Below, one piece after another: positions 1-11,249 of a stretch of 64,000 bases of DNA. The notes under the pieces were generated by a model, which worked only from the letters and a program-made list of their open reading frames with translations, ran no database searches and had not been told where the DNA came from. Origin of the DNA: Effrenium voratum (Eukaryota; Sar; Dinophyceae; Suessiales; Symbiodiniaceae); NCBI GenBank assembly GCA_963377175.1, contig CAUJNA010000189.1, positions 103,894 through 167,893 of the forward strand, given 5' to 3'. The position numbers and the translations under genes are program-made. Within the stretch, counting starts at the first letter, position 1. Every line of letters starts with the position of its first letter.

Positions 1-545
1 GGCAGTCTTGGGAGCCTGCAGCGCACAGTGCTTGAAAAAGCCCCCCAACAAAAGTGCTGCCTGAGACTGCTGCTGCCCGCATGTATTCGCGCAGGAAGGT
101 TTCCAGAGCTGACCGGCCTCGGCGCAAAGGTGTTCAGGCTGCCCGCGCAAACACCGCGCCCACCAATACAAACTTGCCTGGCCGAACCTCTCCACCCTGG
201 AAGCGAATTGCCCTGAGAACATGGCCCGCTGCAGCGTCTGCCTGCGGCAGCTCTCCCGTGAGGTCGTAGCCTAACATATCCCGTGGGACTTCTCACACGC
301 TCCCTCTCACACACTCTCTCTCTCTCTCTGAATCGTTCTGCATCGCCCTTTCAACTGTTTCTCTTGCAAACACAACCGCGGGCGCGAGCGCTTCCGCCGC
401 TGCTCGTTGCCCAGGACCTCGCGTTTTGGCTGCGGCCCTGCCACGTGTGACAAAAAGGACACCTCTTACACATCCATCTTTGCGTGGCTTTACTCTTAGA
501 ACTAGCCACAAAGCTAAGTATGCGTGACAAGAAGCGATCCGGTTG
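1..545. other. No gene recognised
   Basis: Mixed-composition DNA of about 50-55% GC with a short CT-dinucleotide run near 300-330. Short open frames exist on both strands, but none has a recognisable motif or convincing composition. It may be intron or intergenic sequence. Confidence 0.4.
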
Positions 546-559
546 GCTATCACACTACA

Positions 560-1400
560 GACAGTGCGACAATGGAAGGCGCAGTCCGTGCGTCGCCGCG
601 TGTTTGTTTGTCTGCGCCTGTCTGTCTGTTTGGCGCTTTTGTTTGTTCGCGAGTTTGTTTCTTTGCTGATGTGTTTGTTGGTTGTGCGCTTGGTTGGTTG
701 CTGCGCAGGTTGTTTGATCGTTTATTTGTTCGTTCGTGGGTTGGCTTGTCGGCTTGGAGGTATGTCGGTTTGTTCGTTTGTTGGTGTGTCGGTTTGTTGC
801 GTGTTGGGCTGTTGTTGTAGTCTTGTTTGGTTTGTTCGTTGGTTTGTTGACTTCTTTTTTGGTCTGTTGGTTTGCTTGTCTGTCTGGCTGTATTGGTGTC
901 TCTCTGTCTGTGCGCTTGTTTGCCTGTGCGTTCGCTTGCTTTGCCCGATTTTTGGTGGCTTGTTCGTTCGTTTGACTGGCAGGCTGTTCATTTGTTGTTC
1001 TAAGCGCTTGTTCGCTTGTTTGTTCGCTCGCTGGCTGCCTTTTGCTTGCGAGCGTTGCGTTGCATTGTGTTGTCTATTTGTCTTTCGCGCCTTCTTACTC
1101 TGACTCCTCTGGTTAACGTTCGTCAAGTTCTTCTGGGGTCCGCCTTCCCCGACTTCTGACGCTCACGTTTAGCACGCGAGTTCTTCGCGCGCTTGTTCAT
1201 CATGGGTGTGGTTTATTGTCGTCGTTCTTCTTTGCTTTCTTCTCACTAATACTTACGATGCAAGTGGTTGTCTTGCTTTCCGTTATCCTCCGCTTTGCTG
1301 TTATCGACGCAGTTATCGTTCTCGCGCGCCTCTTCTCGTTTGTCGTCTCCCTCTTCCGCTCCTTCTGCCTCTTCTTCTTTTGTTGCTTCTGCGCTTGGTC
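560..1400. repeat. T/G-rich degenerate TTTG/TCTG low-complexity tract
   Basis: From about 595 the plus strand is dominated by variants of GTTTGTTTG, TCTGTCTG and GTTGGTTG, shading after 1140 into T/C-rich DNA. The tract yields a 186-residue open frame full of Cys, Leu, Val and Phe. That composition follows directly from the repeat and does not look like a protein family. It is best read as an ancient, diverged tetranucleotide microsatellite. Confidence 0.7.
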
Positions 1401-2290
1401 TGGCGGCCGTGGCTAGTCTACTTAATTGGTGCGCTTGCTGCGGGGTGTTGGCTGCCGGGCTCTGGCTAGTCTACTTAGTGGGATCAGAAACTGCCGTTCC
1501 CGCCCCCTTTGGCTCGTTTTGCACGCCGCGCGCTTGAGCGCAGAGGGGGAAGCCCTGGCCGGCTGCGCCCTGGCCGAGCCTTGGCTTGCTGCGGGGCACT
1601 GGGTTCGGAAACTGCCGTTTGGACCCTGTCTGTGGGCGTCACGCTTGGTCGTTTTTCAGACGCGTTTGCTCGCCGTGCCACCCAAGCTTGTGTAGCCGTG
1701 GCCAGCTGCACCCATCCGCAGGGCTTTGCCGTTCAGACCCCCTCTCATTTTGCTCGCTTGGGCTGCAGACGGAGAGCGCCCTTGCTGGTCTGGTGCGCTG
1801 CGAAGCCTTGGCCGCGGGATGCGGCTGGTCAACGGTTCAGAAACTGCTGTTTGGAAGTTTTTCGGCTGCCGCTGCGCTTGGCTGTCGCGGAGAACGCCCT
1901 TGGTAGCCAAAGCCCCGCAGCAAGCAGCACGTCACCAACTCTAAGTAAAGTAGCCAGAGCCCGGCAGGCAAGGCGCGGCCCCTCTCAGCGTTGTTTTGCT
2001 GAATTTTGCTCGCCGTGCCACTACGCTTGGGTGTAGCGGAGAAAGCCCTGGCCGGCTGCGCCCTGGCCGGCCTTGGCTGGTCTGGCGCTTGCCGCGGCTT
2101 TGGCTGCCGGGCGCTGGCTATCTACTTTGTGGGGTCGTTTTTGGTCGTTTTTCGATCGCATTTTGCTCGCCGTGGCGCTCGCATTTTGCTCGCCGCCGCT
2201 GCGCTTGGGTGTGCCCTGGCCAGCTGCGCTTGGCCGCGCCTTGGCTGGTCTGGCGCTTGCTGCTAGGCTTTGGCTTTCGATAGCGTTAGT
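1400..2290 (+). repeat. GC-rich dispersed repeat, plus-orientation copies
   Basis: Several diverged copies share the words CTAGTCTACTTAGTGGG, TCAGAAACTGCCGTTT, GCTCGCCGTGCCAC and CCCTGGCCGGCTGCGCC. The TCAGAAACTGC-type word occurs near 1483, 1602 and 1838, giving an irregular spacing of 120-240 bp. Open frames across it are Ala/Arg/Leu-rich and change with each copy, so I do not call a gene. The same family lies inverted at 3040-3480. Confidence 0.7.
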
Positions 2291-3030
2291 CGCCTGCGGC
2301 CTGTAGCCAGCTACGCCTCTTTGAAGGCACAGTGATCTGTGATGCAAAATTTGCTGATACCATGCATGTCGTTTTATTGCATGAAATCTCACAAAGTCAA
2401 GTCATTTTCTTGTGTGTGAACGACCAAGTGACAAGGGCCGGCGGAAGGCGCAGCCCCAATAGCTAAAGCTGGCAGGTAAATTGCCTAGCGGCGACATGCT
2501 ATCTGAGGAGGCGTAGCTGGATAGAATGGGCTACGCCCGTGTGCCGCCGACAGCCCTTTTTCGGCCACTCGTCTTGCGCCGGTTGCATTGAGTTGGTGCG
2601 TAAATCGCAGCTAATCACGGCCTTGCAAAAGACGATTTGGGTGAAGTAAACATTGCGACACGGCCATTGCGACGCGTCCGAAAAGTCTTCTACAACGCGC
2701 CGTGCGCATAGTCACCGCCGCGTTTTTTGGCATGTCCTCGAAGGTCGCGCGTCTATTCTCAGGCGGTTTGACAAGTGTGCATGTTTCTACAGTTGTGGGA
2801 CATCCCGGTAGCTAGCTCAGGCCAGCTGAATGTCAGGTTGACATGCGCTGTTTTGGACCAAGTCACAGTGTGCCAGCGCACGTGCAGTGCGCTTATTGCG
2901 CGCGCAGCTCTGGGGGGCGTGCTTATCGCGCGCAAGCGTGCGTGCAGCTCTGACGTGATGCACATGAGCGGGTGTGCTGATCAGGCAGCTCTGACTCGGA
3001 CGCGCGGGTGGGTAAATACCTGGTACCTTC
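2291..3030. other. No gene recognised; holds one dispersed repeat
   Basis: No coding texture is convincing. Positions about 2466-2522 carry a ~57-bp repeat centred on TTGCCTAGCGGCGACATGC and ending AGGAGGCGTAGC, which recurs inverted at about 26351-26407. Near 2880-2960 there are short repeats of GCGCGCAGCTCT. Confidence 0.4.
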
Positions 3031-3039
3031 TACGAGGGA

Positions 3040-3480
3040 GTAGACTGGCCAGAGCCCAGCCCTGCCAAATCCAAGCGCAGCGGCACGGTGAGCCGAAACG
3101 AGCGGCACTTTCTGAACCCACTAAGTAGAGTAGCCAAAGCCCGGCGGCCAAAGCCGCAGCCGGCCAGGGCGCCCTCCGCAAAACCCAAGCGCAGTTGACC
3201 GCAAAATGACTTTTGGAGAGGTTCAAGGTTTTGTGGCCAGAGCCCGGCCCAGGCGAAAAACCGAAAAATGAGGCTTGGGGTTTGGACGGCAGTTTCTGAA
3301 CCAACTAAGTAAACTAGCCAGAGCGCGGCGGCTAAAGCCCCGCTGCACGCGCGAGAGCAGCCAAGGCGCCCAAAGCAGCCGAGGCGCGGCCGGGCACCGC
3401 TAGCAATCGCCGGACCGGCCAAGGCAGCAGCCGGCTAGGGCGCCCTCCGCTCCAGTGGCACGGCGCCCAAGCGCAGTGGC
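3040..3480 (-). repeat. GC-rich dispersed repeat, inverted copies
   Basis: This is the reverse-complement version of the family at 1400-2290. Visible words are TTTCTGAACCCACTAAGTAG near 3109 and the related TTTCTGAACCAACTAAGT near 3292, each followed by GTAGCC or CTAGCC and AGAGC/AAAGC, then GCAGCCGGCCAGGGCGCCC. At least two units are present. Together the two blocks form a long imperfect inverted repeat with a spacer of about 750 bp. Confidence 0.7.
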
Positions 3481-5760
3481 ACGGCAGGCAAAATGCGACC
3501 GAAGAACGACCGAAAAAGACGCTCAGAGGGGGGCGACTCTGAGGGGGGTCGCGCAGCAATGTTCCCCCCGAACCTTGCAAACGCACGTCCACAACGGAGC
3601 ACGCAGACCCTCAGGAGTCAGGGCAGAAGGTTTGCCTGCGACACCGTATCAGCGATTCTTTCACTCACAGCGTGGAAAAGAGGCGCAACCGGGGGCCCAG
3701 CGTGGACTTGGACAGTGTCCCAGCAGAAATCCAGCTTTGTTTGGCAGATTCAGGATTGTTCAGTCTTGGCCGTTCTCATCGTAATCGTCATCTTCGCCTT
3801 CTTTCTAGTACTCGTACGAGCCTGTCTTCGGCCTTCTCTTGATCTTCTTACCCAGCACTTGTCTTCAGTCTTTTCCCTTGCGCTCGGCTTTGCCATCGCC
3901 TTCTTATCAACACGTTCCTTCTTCTTACGATTGTTCTTCCTCCTTCTTCTGCTTCTTCTTCGAGGTGCTCTTCTCACTGTCGTCGTGATCTGGCCCCTTC
4001 TCGAAATGTTTTTGCCATGTTTGCCTTCTTCTAATCACGCGTCATCGGTTATCGCCTTCATGTTCGGTGTCTTAGTGTCTTTCTTAGCTTGCAAGTGACT
4101 GCGTTGCTAAATCTATCTCTGTCTTCGACGCTCTCTTGACAGCAACGTCGTCATATTGTTTTCTTCTTCTTCTCGCTCTTGTTCCCTCCGGCTTGCAAGG
4201 TAGCGGCGGCCAACGCATGACAATGGGCGGGCCCGGCTCGCCCCTTCGAATCCAATCTTCCCACGCGTTGACGGTGTAACGAAGCGCCCCTGGAACGCCG
4301 CGCGACCCCAGCAACGCCGAGATTATGCCCGACGCGTGTCGCAGCGTCTTTAACCTGCTGGCCTTGTGCGCCGGCTTTGCTTAGGCCACCCGCCTTAACC
4401 GTTACGCAGGGCTGGGCCTTTTCCCCGAGCCGCCAAGACTGTACAGGGACACACCGGGTTGGGGCGCGTAAGTGTTTGCGCGCTGCGCTTGGCAGAGACC
4501 GTGGCCAGCGTCAGCAACTCTTCGTAGTGCCCGGCGCGAGCTTGAGCTACACCATTGCTAGACTCTCACAAGCCACTGCCACTCCACTGCCTTGATTTGC
4601 GTAAATCGGTTGCTGGCCAAGTGTGCACCGGTTCACGCATGATCGGGGCCGGGCCTGGAACCTTGCACAAAATTGCACCAACCCCCGTGCCTCCAAGAAC
4701 ATTGTGCTTGGAACCACGCCGCGGCGTCCCAGAGCCACCACGAAACGCTGTCACCCGTGCGTCCCAGAACCCTGCTCGGATTTGCAGACTCCGTCGCCGC
4801 GGCGCGTCCCCAAAAACCCCCTCTGCGCCTCCGCGTGCTCGGCGCCCCAGAAACCTCCTGGGAACCGCCCTGCGCTTCCCCGCAATCCTCCTGCAAACCT
4901 ACCTCAGAGCCGGACCACCCCAGAGCCGATCTGGGCAAAAACTTGAAAGCTTTGGGAAAAAGCGAGCCCGCTCCCGGAACTGCCTCGTAAGCCAGCGCGA
5001 TGCGGGCGAACTTGCTTCCTGCCTCTGCCTTGGAATTGGGAATTTTCACCAATTTGGCACCGCATGGGAGCAAAGTCGAAGAGTCTTCGACATCCTTTTG
5101 CCTCCAAGTTAATGTCCGTCCCAGCTGCTGTCATGGGAAAGCATAAGAAAATCAACCAGCTGCTGTTGGACTGCTTGAATCCGATACTTGCGCAGCGATT
5201 CGTTTCTTGCCATGGCCGGGCCCAAAGAGAGGCACAGAGCCACTTTCTTCGGGCTTGAAAAGACTGAATAACTTCAGCAAAAAACGCGGGCCGCTCTTTG
5301 AGCTGCGCACGGCATCTGCGCCTTGGCCGGGAACGGCGATATTGCAAGCAAAGGGAGCTCCGCCGACCCTTGCTAAAGAGGGAAGACGGCTGGCACATGA
5401 GCATAACCGAACGATCATCGCGGCGGTGATGATAGCTATCATCGCTGATCATCGCTGATCATCATCAGGACGCTAAGGGCCATCACAGCGTCCCTTGCCT
5501 TACTCAAAGCCCTCGTCTTTTTCAACTTTTTTGGTTTGCAAAAAGGCTGCCTTGTAGACGGCGCTTATTTTGCTACACAAAGCTGGAAAGTGTGAAGCAG
5601 TTTTTGCCCAATGGGCTGCACTGGACACTGCGGCATTGTTTTCTAAGCAACTTAACAAGCCAATGAGTTCACACTAGACAGTGGAGCCCGTTCAACAAGT
5701 GGCCTGACAGGCTTTAAAAAAGGGCGCCAGGCCACTTGATACGTAGTGAAACATATGTCG
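3481..5760. other. No gene recognised
   Basis: Unique-looking DNA with a T/C-rich stretch at about 3770-4190. A short minus-strand open stretch near 4910-5030 has fairly protein-like composition but no family I can name and no clear exon boundaries. At 5430-5465 the word GCTGATCATC is duplicated at the edge of the CAT-rich block that begins further right. Confidence 0.35.
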
Positions 5761-6338
5761 GGTACAGTTGGAGCTGCAAGGGGCGCTACGAAGAGACTTA
5801 TCATCGCGATCGTGATACTAACCATCATCTTCCTCAGGGTCATCATCATCATCATCATCACCATTGTCATCATCATCATCATCATCATCATCCTTCATCA
5901 TCAGCATCAGTCAACACCATCATCATCATCATCACCGTTGTCATCATCATCATCATCATCATCATCATCACCATCATCATCATCACCCGCCAGCATCAGC
6001 ATCTTCACATTCATCATCACCATAGTCGTCATCATGGCGGTCATCAGCATCCCTTTCTTTTCTTACATATATACATATATATATAGAACTACATTTCCGA
6101 AAGTCACCTTAGGCGCAGTTGGAGATGCAGGTGACGCTAGATCGATACTTGTCATCATCATCATGGTAGTCATCAGCATCTCTAAAAATCATCACCATAG
6201 TCATCATCATGGTGGTCATCAGCATCCCTTCTTACATATATATAGAACTACGTTTCCGAAAGTCACCTTAGGCACAGTGGAGATGCAGGCGACGCTAGGT
6301 CGATATTTATCATCATCATCATGGTAGTCATCAGCATC
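5760..6338 (+). repeat. CAT-rich composite tandem repeat, left part
   Basis: Runs of CAT trinucleotides alternate with a fixed non-CAT module: a TATATATAGAACTAC stretch, then TTTCCGAAAGTCACCTTAGG, then CAGTTGGAGATGCAGG. The module appears at about 6080-6135 and 6240-6295, and again beyond the retrotransposon at about 15070-15125 and 15530-15575. The retrotransposon has split this array. Histidine- and isoleucine-rich open frames here are repeat artefacts. Confidence 0.85.
6334..6338. repeat. Target-site duplication GCATC (left)
   Basis: GCATC directly precedes the TG of the left LTR and recurs at 15003-15007 directly after the CA of the right LTR. Removing the element and one copy restores the local repeat phrase (CATCAGCATC followed by T-rich then AAAAATCATC), also present uninterrupted at about 6171-6193. 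Confidence 0.93.
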
Positions 6339-6655
6339 TGCGAAAGCGCACAGTGGCAGCGATCGCACTGGTTTTCCGCACACACCTCACGAATGAAAAG
6401 GTAAATGCTGTGAAACAAATGAATTCAACTGGCTCTGAATGTCTGTCTGCTCTGCTTTGCCTTGTGTGTCCCGTTGCAAGCATAGGCCGGACTGCCAATG
6501 ATGGACCGTGCGCTCCATGCGTAGGCCGTCTGCTGTCGGACCAACTGCATTCCAACATGCATCAAGCTGTTACAACATGCCAAGGTCAAATGCAAGCACT
6601 CAGGTCAACGGCTGGCCATGCTCAAAAACCCGGTGGGTCAGGGGGATCTCTCACA
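6339..6655 (-). repeat. 3' LTR of the copia element
   Basis: 317 bp, beginning TGCGAAAGCG and ending ATCTCTCACA on the plus strand. It is identical in length to the right LTR and differs by three substitutions, with no indels. In the element's own orientation this is the downstream LTR. No TATA-like or other promoter motif is recognisable; dinoflagellate promoters are generally atypical. Confidence 0.95.
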
Positions 6656-6680
6656 CCGGTTATTTTTGTTTTGTTTGACC
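6656..6680 (-). other. Polypurine-tract-like sequence abutting the 3' LTR
   Basis: On the minus strand an A-rich run (AAACAAAACAAAAATAACCGG) lies immediately before the LTR, where plus-strand DNA priming normally occurs. It is interrupted by C and T residues, so it is a poor polypurine tract. It overlaps the last codons and stop codon of the RNase H frame (stop at 6660-6662). Confidence 0.5.
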
Positions 6681-7868
6681 TGAACTGCTATCTGAATCTA
6701 CACCTTGCTGCACGTCCAAAGCCACTGCTGCCCGGCGCTGCGCTCGCTGCGCTTGCTGCGCTTGCTTCAAACTGTCGTCCTCTCGCTTCACTTGATTCCG
6801 GCGTTGCCTTTCGGCTCGCTTCTTCTCCTTCACCGCCTTATTCTGCTCTGTCTGCGCAAGTGAAAGACGCCCCGTTCGAAGAAACTCGCGTAGAACCTCC
6901 TTGTCTGCCTGCGCCTTTGTCAAAACATCTGCTATGTTCTGCATGGCGTGTATCCAACGTACTGAGGAGTTCGGTTGTCTAACCGTTTCCCGCAAGAGCG
7001 CTCCCTCTATCGCCATCCGCTTGTCCGTAGATGTACTCGAGGCATCTCGCTTCAAGTAATCGTAAACAGACCGTGCGTCCGTGACGTAAACACGCTGCCT
7101 GCGTTCTATTGCCGATGTCCAATTCTTCAAGTCCACCGCACCGGTTAGCGCCTCCTCTGGCAAAACTGTAATCCAATCGCTAGCCTCCACTGCTTCAGCT
7201 AAGTGACTGGCTTCTGCTGCAAGTGTGCTCCGGCAAACTCTCTTGGTCACTCCCGAACGACATGCCAATACGTTGCACCGTGCTGCTTCGTCTTGCAAGA
7301 TGCTAGGGTCTGCAATCAAAATGAAATAACCACCCACACTGCGGTATCTCATCTTCTCGTCCCTCTCCGGCGTTCCGTTGGCGTGTCCCGAATCCGCCAA
7401 AACCACAATGACACCGTTGCGGATGTCCACCTCCGACCAGTAGCGCAATTTAAAATCTGCGCCTCTGCGCGCACTGCCAATGTACTGTTTCAGCTTCAAC
7501 AGGTCTGCTACGCAAGCATCTGATTTGCACCTCTGAATGACACCATTCTCGTATGCTAAATCGCACCTCAATTGTCTTGCAATCCAACCAAGCTCACCGC
7601 CGACACTGTTCATGATCTCCATCTCTGCTTCCGTCAAGTTGTCTTCCAGCTGCTTCTTCCGTGTGTTGTCCACCCGGATGTTCTTCATGGAAAGAGCAGA
7701 GTTGCGCATCGAAACATCAATGTGTCCATGCTCGACTTGCTTCACCTCACGCCCGCGAAAGATAAAGTCCCGGACGTGACTCGTTGCAAACTCGAGTGCC
7801 TTTTGAAGATTTGGCAAATGCTTTGTCCAACCATTCCACGCGAACTCCGCCTTCAATGTCGTCCACAT
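6660..7868 (-). pseudogene. Copia RT C-terminal part and RNase H (longest intact segment)
   Basis: A 402-residue open segment that is the end of the polyprotein. The first ~130 residues cover the RT thumb and connection. The RNase H domain follows, with its acidic residues visible: Asp159 in VLADSGHAN, Glu209 in CRSTLAAEASHL, Asp254 in VTDARSVYDYL and Asp304 in NIADVLTK. The typical copia phrase RWIHAMQNIADVLTK is well kept. The tail (about residues 330-402) is charged, KKRAERQRRNQ-like. It stops 4 bp inside the internal end of the 3' LTR. RNase H would remove the RNA template during reverse transcription in the particle. The opening methionine is only a frame entry point; the true start is far upstream in gag, and a frame change near 7800 separates it from the RT palm. 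Confidence 0.9.
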
Positions 7869-8395
7869 GCGTTACCAAAATTCCAAGTAGCTGCGACTCA
7901 TTGCGTAAATAAAACAATGCTGGTTCTAATCTGCTCTCCCGCCAACCGTCTGAAAGCAAATGGTCTTTCAATGCCAACCAAAACAACCTGGCTGCTTCTG
8001 CAAAACCGTATGTTGCTTTCTTTGCTCGCAAAAGTTGCCCTGGCCTCACACCGGGTAAACCGCCCTTCGGTGGATCCAAGTAGATCTCTCTGCCGACCGA
8101 CTTGCCACTGAAATAAGCGCTCTTGATGTCCTTGGCCAAAAGAACAAAATTGCAATGCGCGCAAACTGTTAAGCAAATACTCTCTGCTATTGCACTGGCC
8201 GTTGGTGCATCCCGCCGGTATGCTCCCAACATCTTGTGTTTTGAAACCTTGCGCCACTAGCCGAACCAAACCGTCATGCTTGTTCGTCCGCACCCATCTT
8301 GTAGGTACGATCAAGTCCGCCTTCTCCTTCCGGATCTGCATGCTGGTTTGATAAACCAGCACTTCGCAAGCTTCCTTTGTTTTCAAGCGTCCCAC
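7800..8395 (-). pseudogene. Copia reverse transcriptase palm/fingers, frameshifted
   Basis: Two overlapping frames carry the RT core. The first (from 8395) begins with the classic entry phrase LIVPTRWVRTNK and RLVAQGF. After a frame change near 8240 the second (from 8232) carries motif A, AKDIKSAYF, with the catalytic Asp codon near 8130; motif B, KKATYGFAEAARLFW; and motif C, THVDD near 7863-7869, equivalent to the family's YVDD box. All catalytic aspartates are present, so the chemistry is intact even though the frame is not. A further frame change near 7800 leads into the thumb and RNase H segment. The domain would copy element RNA into cDNA from the tRNA primer bound at 14667-14684. Confidence 0.9.
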
Positions 8396-8399
8396 TCGC

Positions 8400-9370
8400 G
8401 AGCATCTGACCCGCCTTCACCGCTAAACAAAAGACGTTGCTGCTCCGCCAAGTCCTGAAGTCTCAACTCCTTTCTCCCCTTCTTCTTACCGCCTCCGGCT
8501 GGTGCCGCTGCTGCTGCAAATGCACTATCATCTCCTCCTGCATGAGCTGACTCCGCCAGTGCTGCATATTGTTCATCAAAGCTGTTCCGCTTCATGCCAA
8601 ACAGAAACTCCTCGCTCACGCCTTTGTCCTCGTAGAAGTCCTTGTGGTGTTGGTAACTTCTGCGAGCTTGTTTCGTGAGAAAGGTACGACTCTCTCTCGC
8701 AAAGAGAGCAAAGTTCTGTTCTCCCACCCACAGCGACTCATCTTCTTCCAAGTCTCCGCCAACACGTTGCCGCTTTGCTTCACGCTCTGCAGCCTCTGCG
8801 TTCGCCTCCACGATCGGCGAAAGTTGCCGCGTTGGTCTGCTGTGGTAGTCGTGCAAGTCTGGGTCCCATTCTTCCCCTGCTGGAATGTCCTCTGGCCTTA
8901 TCGCTGGTGTCACTGCTTCCGCTACTGCGACCTTCTTCCTTGCTTGCTCCTCTTTGCGCGCGGTCTCTTTTCGCTTGAAGAAGTCGCTTGACTTAGTTGC
9001 TCTCCTTGCATCTCTCTCCGACTCCAGCCTCATGCGTGCCATCGACGTCGAACTCGCACTCAAGTCCTCTGAAGATGGTTCTCTCACCGAGGCATTCTGT
9101 TGGCAGTGTCTCCTGAGCATCTCAGCAAGGCCTATGATGAAGAGGTTCAGCAATGGATGGCAATCAGCCACGAGCAGGAGTTGATTGATGCTATGCCAGC
9201 AGCAGGAGGGACAGATTTTCTGGATTTGCGGAAGGCTCCGAAGCCCCCTGAAGATCTTCCCGCAGCAGATGAGGGAGAGGCAGAAGGGCAGCAGCGAGAG
9301 GAGCCGCAACCAGAGCTTCCACCTGGTGCAGCAGCCCCTTTAGGAGGATAGCCAAACTGTGGATTGCCCT
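8400..9370 (-). pseudogene. Charged linker between integrase and RT
   Basis: An open segment of up to 308 residues (from 9309), strongly charged in the middle: runs such as RKEEQARKK, EEWDPDLHDYHSRPTRQ and DLEEDESLWVGEQNFALF. It ends with an Ala-rich stretch and GGGKKKGRKELRLQDLAEQQ before the RT core. Copia elements normally have a variable, poorly conserved hinge here. No enzyme motif is visible. The N-terminal hydrophobic part of the open segment is probably the wrong frame; the coding texture starts near 9130. Confidence 0.7.
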
Positions 9371-10300
9371 TCATGACCAATCACTCTGGCAGTTGTGACC
9401 CTGCTGCTTGCTTGTGCCATCATAGTAGAACACAAAAGCGCCCACCGGAAAAGGTGGCCGCACCTTTCTCAACTCTGCTCTCCTCAAAGCTGAGTCGTTG
9501 GCTGCTTTTGCAAACTGCTCTCCAGCCGCCATCCTCACCTGACTCTTCCGACAAAAGCGTGTACCTGGCGTTTCTGCGAATGCTTGGGCTCCAATCCTTG
9601 TCACCTCTGATTCATCTGCAAGGCTGCCGGTAATCTCAAATCTCGACCTATCACCCACTGCGCTGGTGAAAAGCCATGATGCCGGGCCAAGGCGTTCTTG
9701 GCTTGTGTAGTTGCTGCTGTTGCCATCAAAACATCCTCTCTCCCAGCTGCTTGCATTGCCCAAACTAACCTGCGGAATGTAGCCTTCCAGATGCCGCCAT
9801 GTCGTTCCACCTGTCCTATCTGCCAGGGGGAACTTTTGGCTGCTGCGCTGAAGTGACAGCCATGCTCGGCTATGTCATCAGCCACCTCTGCTAAGAAATA
9901 CTTGGCCCGATCCGTCACGACTCCTCGTTCTGGATAAACGGCCCATGACAACCAGTGGCTGCTGAATGCTTCCAGAAGATCTTTCCCCGTAGGGTTCGAA
10001 TGCGTTTGCGGTAAAAGTGCACAAACCTGAAACGTTGTTCCTTGGCAAAGAATGTTCAACCATGGCCTGCACTGTCCTTCTCTTGCAACACGTCCATGCA
10101 GATCTGTACATTGAACTCGTCCACCGTGGGCAACTTGCTAGGTCTGGGCATGCGTGGTTCCTGATCTTCGCATCTGAACAGTCTGCAAGCGTTGCGGTCT
10201 CAGATGCTCTTGAAATCCTCAATGCCCTCAAAAGCGTTTGAGTGTTGGCGTGACCAAGGTTCACGTGGATCCTCTTGATTGCCAACTTCAGCTCTCTCGG
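9371..10300 (-). pseudogene. Copia integrase: zinc-binding, catalytic core and C-terminal region
   Basis: The N-terminal zinc-binding domain is seen at about 10140-10270 as RIHVNLGHANTQTLLRALR, giving the two histidines; the cysteine pair follows after a frame change. The catalytic core lies in a second frame: VVTDRAKYF carries the second Asp (codon near 9912), and GQVERHGGIWK the Glu (near 9807), with 34 residues between. The first Asp is probably in a third frame near 10110, in a phrase reading MDVLQEKDS. The C-terminal region continues in another frame from 9763, with GDRSRFEITGSL and PFPVGAFVFYYD, the latter resembling the family's VGDxVFYY strand. It would insert cDNA into host DNA; the 5-bp target duplication here is the product of such a reaction. 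Confidence 0.88.
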
Positions 10301-11249
10301 CAACGCTTGCCATTTCCGTTCTCTTTCCGCATCCATCTCCTGAACTCGCTCATCTGGCTCTCCCACTACGTCTGCTCCAATCTCCTTGCCGAACAAGACC
10401 ACATAGAGCCTCCTCTGCTTTGCCACCAGGGCCCGCACTTGCGAAGCGGGTGCCATGCGTGACCACTCCTCCCAGCTGGTAGCTAGTGTCTTGTCCTCCT
10501 CAAGCAAAAGAAACGACCGTCGTAGTGGAACTTCCGCCGGACCAAAAAGTGGCTGTGGCTTCCGCATCCTCGGCGCAGTCCTGGAGTATAAGATCAGCCG
10601 GACTTCTGCTTGGGCTGATTCCCTTGAACTCCACTGCTTGCCCAACTCACTTTCCAACCATCCAGATCTCTCCTCTTCTTGAATCTCTTCAAGCGTCAGC
10701 TCCATCAATTCCTTTAACTCTTCGGAATCTATCTCGGTCCAGAAGCCGCGTTGCAACTGACGAGTTCTCGCTATTCTTCGTCTCAAGGCCCTGACTGGCT
10801 GCTCTCTGCCTGCGTCAGCTCTCCTCTTGCTAACCCTCCTCCTTCTATCTCCTCATGGGCCCCCTGCTGGGGGATCAGCCTTCTTCTCTTTCTCCTCAGC
10901 TGCCGTGTCTCGCTCCTGCTGTTGTTCACGCTCTTCCTCACTGGTTGGTTGCCTTACTGGAAACTCCGTAGCACCTGTCCACCACCGGCCTACATCTATA
11001 CGTGTCCCTCGCCACCGAACTTCATGCTTGTCATGCGACCCTCATCTATGAGATCGAAGTTCACGGGCATGTCCATGTCTCTCCAGGGCACGAAAAGATG
11101 CCTTCGGGGTACTCGGTGGTGTCATCGCAGGACTTGTCCATCCAGTTCCCACTCATCCTGCCAAGGCTCTTCCACTGCTACGTTCTCATCTATCTGATCC
11201 TCTTCAATATCCATATCATCTTCTCCAGCGTATCCATAGTGGCCGTCAG
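10301..11249 (-). pseudogene. Polyprotein segment upstream of integrase
   Basis: The segment from 10786 reads with good coding texture (SEELKELMELTLEEIQEEER, then a long helical stretch) up to the integrase zinc domain. Between 11249 and 10786 there is an acidic stretch, EDDMDIEEDQIDENVAVEE, and less clear sequence. No enzyme family is recognised. It connects the methyltransferase-like module to integrase and may be a processing spacer. Confidence 0.6.

Noticed and set aside
543..1103. 186-residue Cys/Val/Leu-rich open frame
   Set aside because: Generated by degenerate TTTG/TCTG repeats; no motif, and the other strand gives an equally open Gln/Thr/Asn frame.
4904..5452. Minus-strand 182-residue open frame and neighbouring coding-like stretch at 4910-5030
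   Set aside because: Texture is patchy, the two plausible stretches are in different frames, and no motif supports an exon.
5736..6327. Poly-His and poly-Ile open frames
   Set aside because: Translations of CAT/ATC runs in three frames; repeat artefacts, as are similar frames at 23-26 kb and 56-58 kb.
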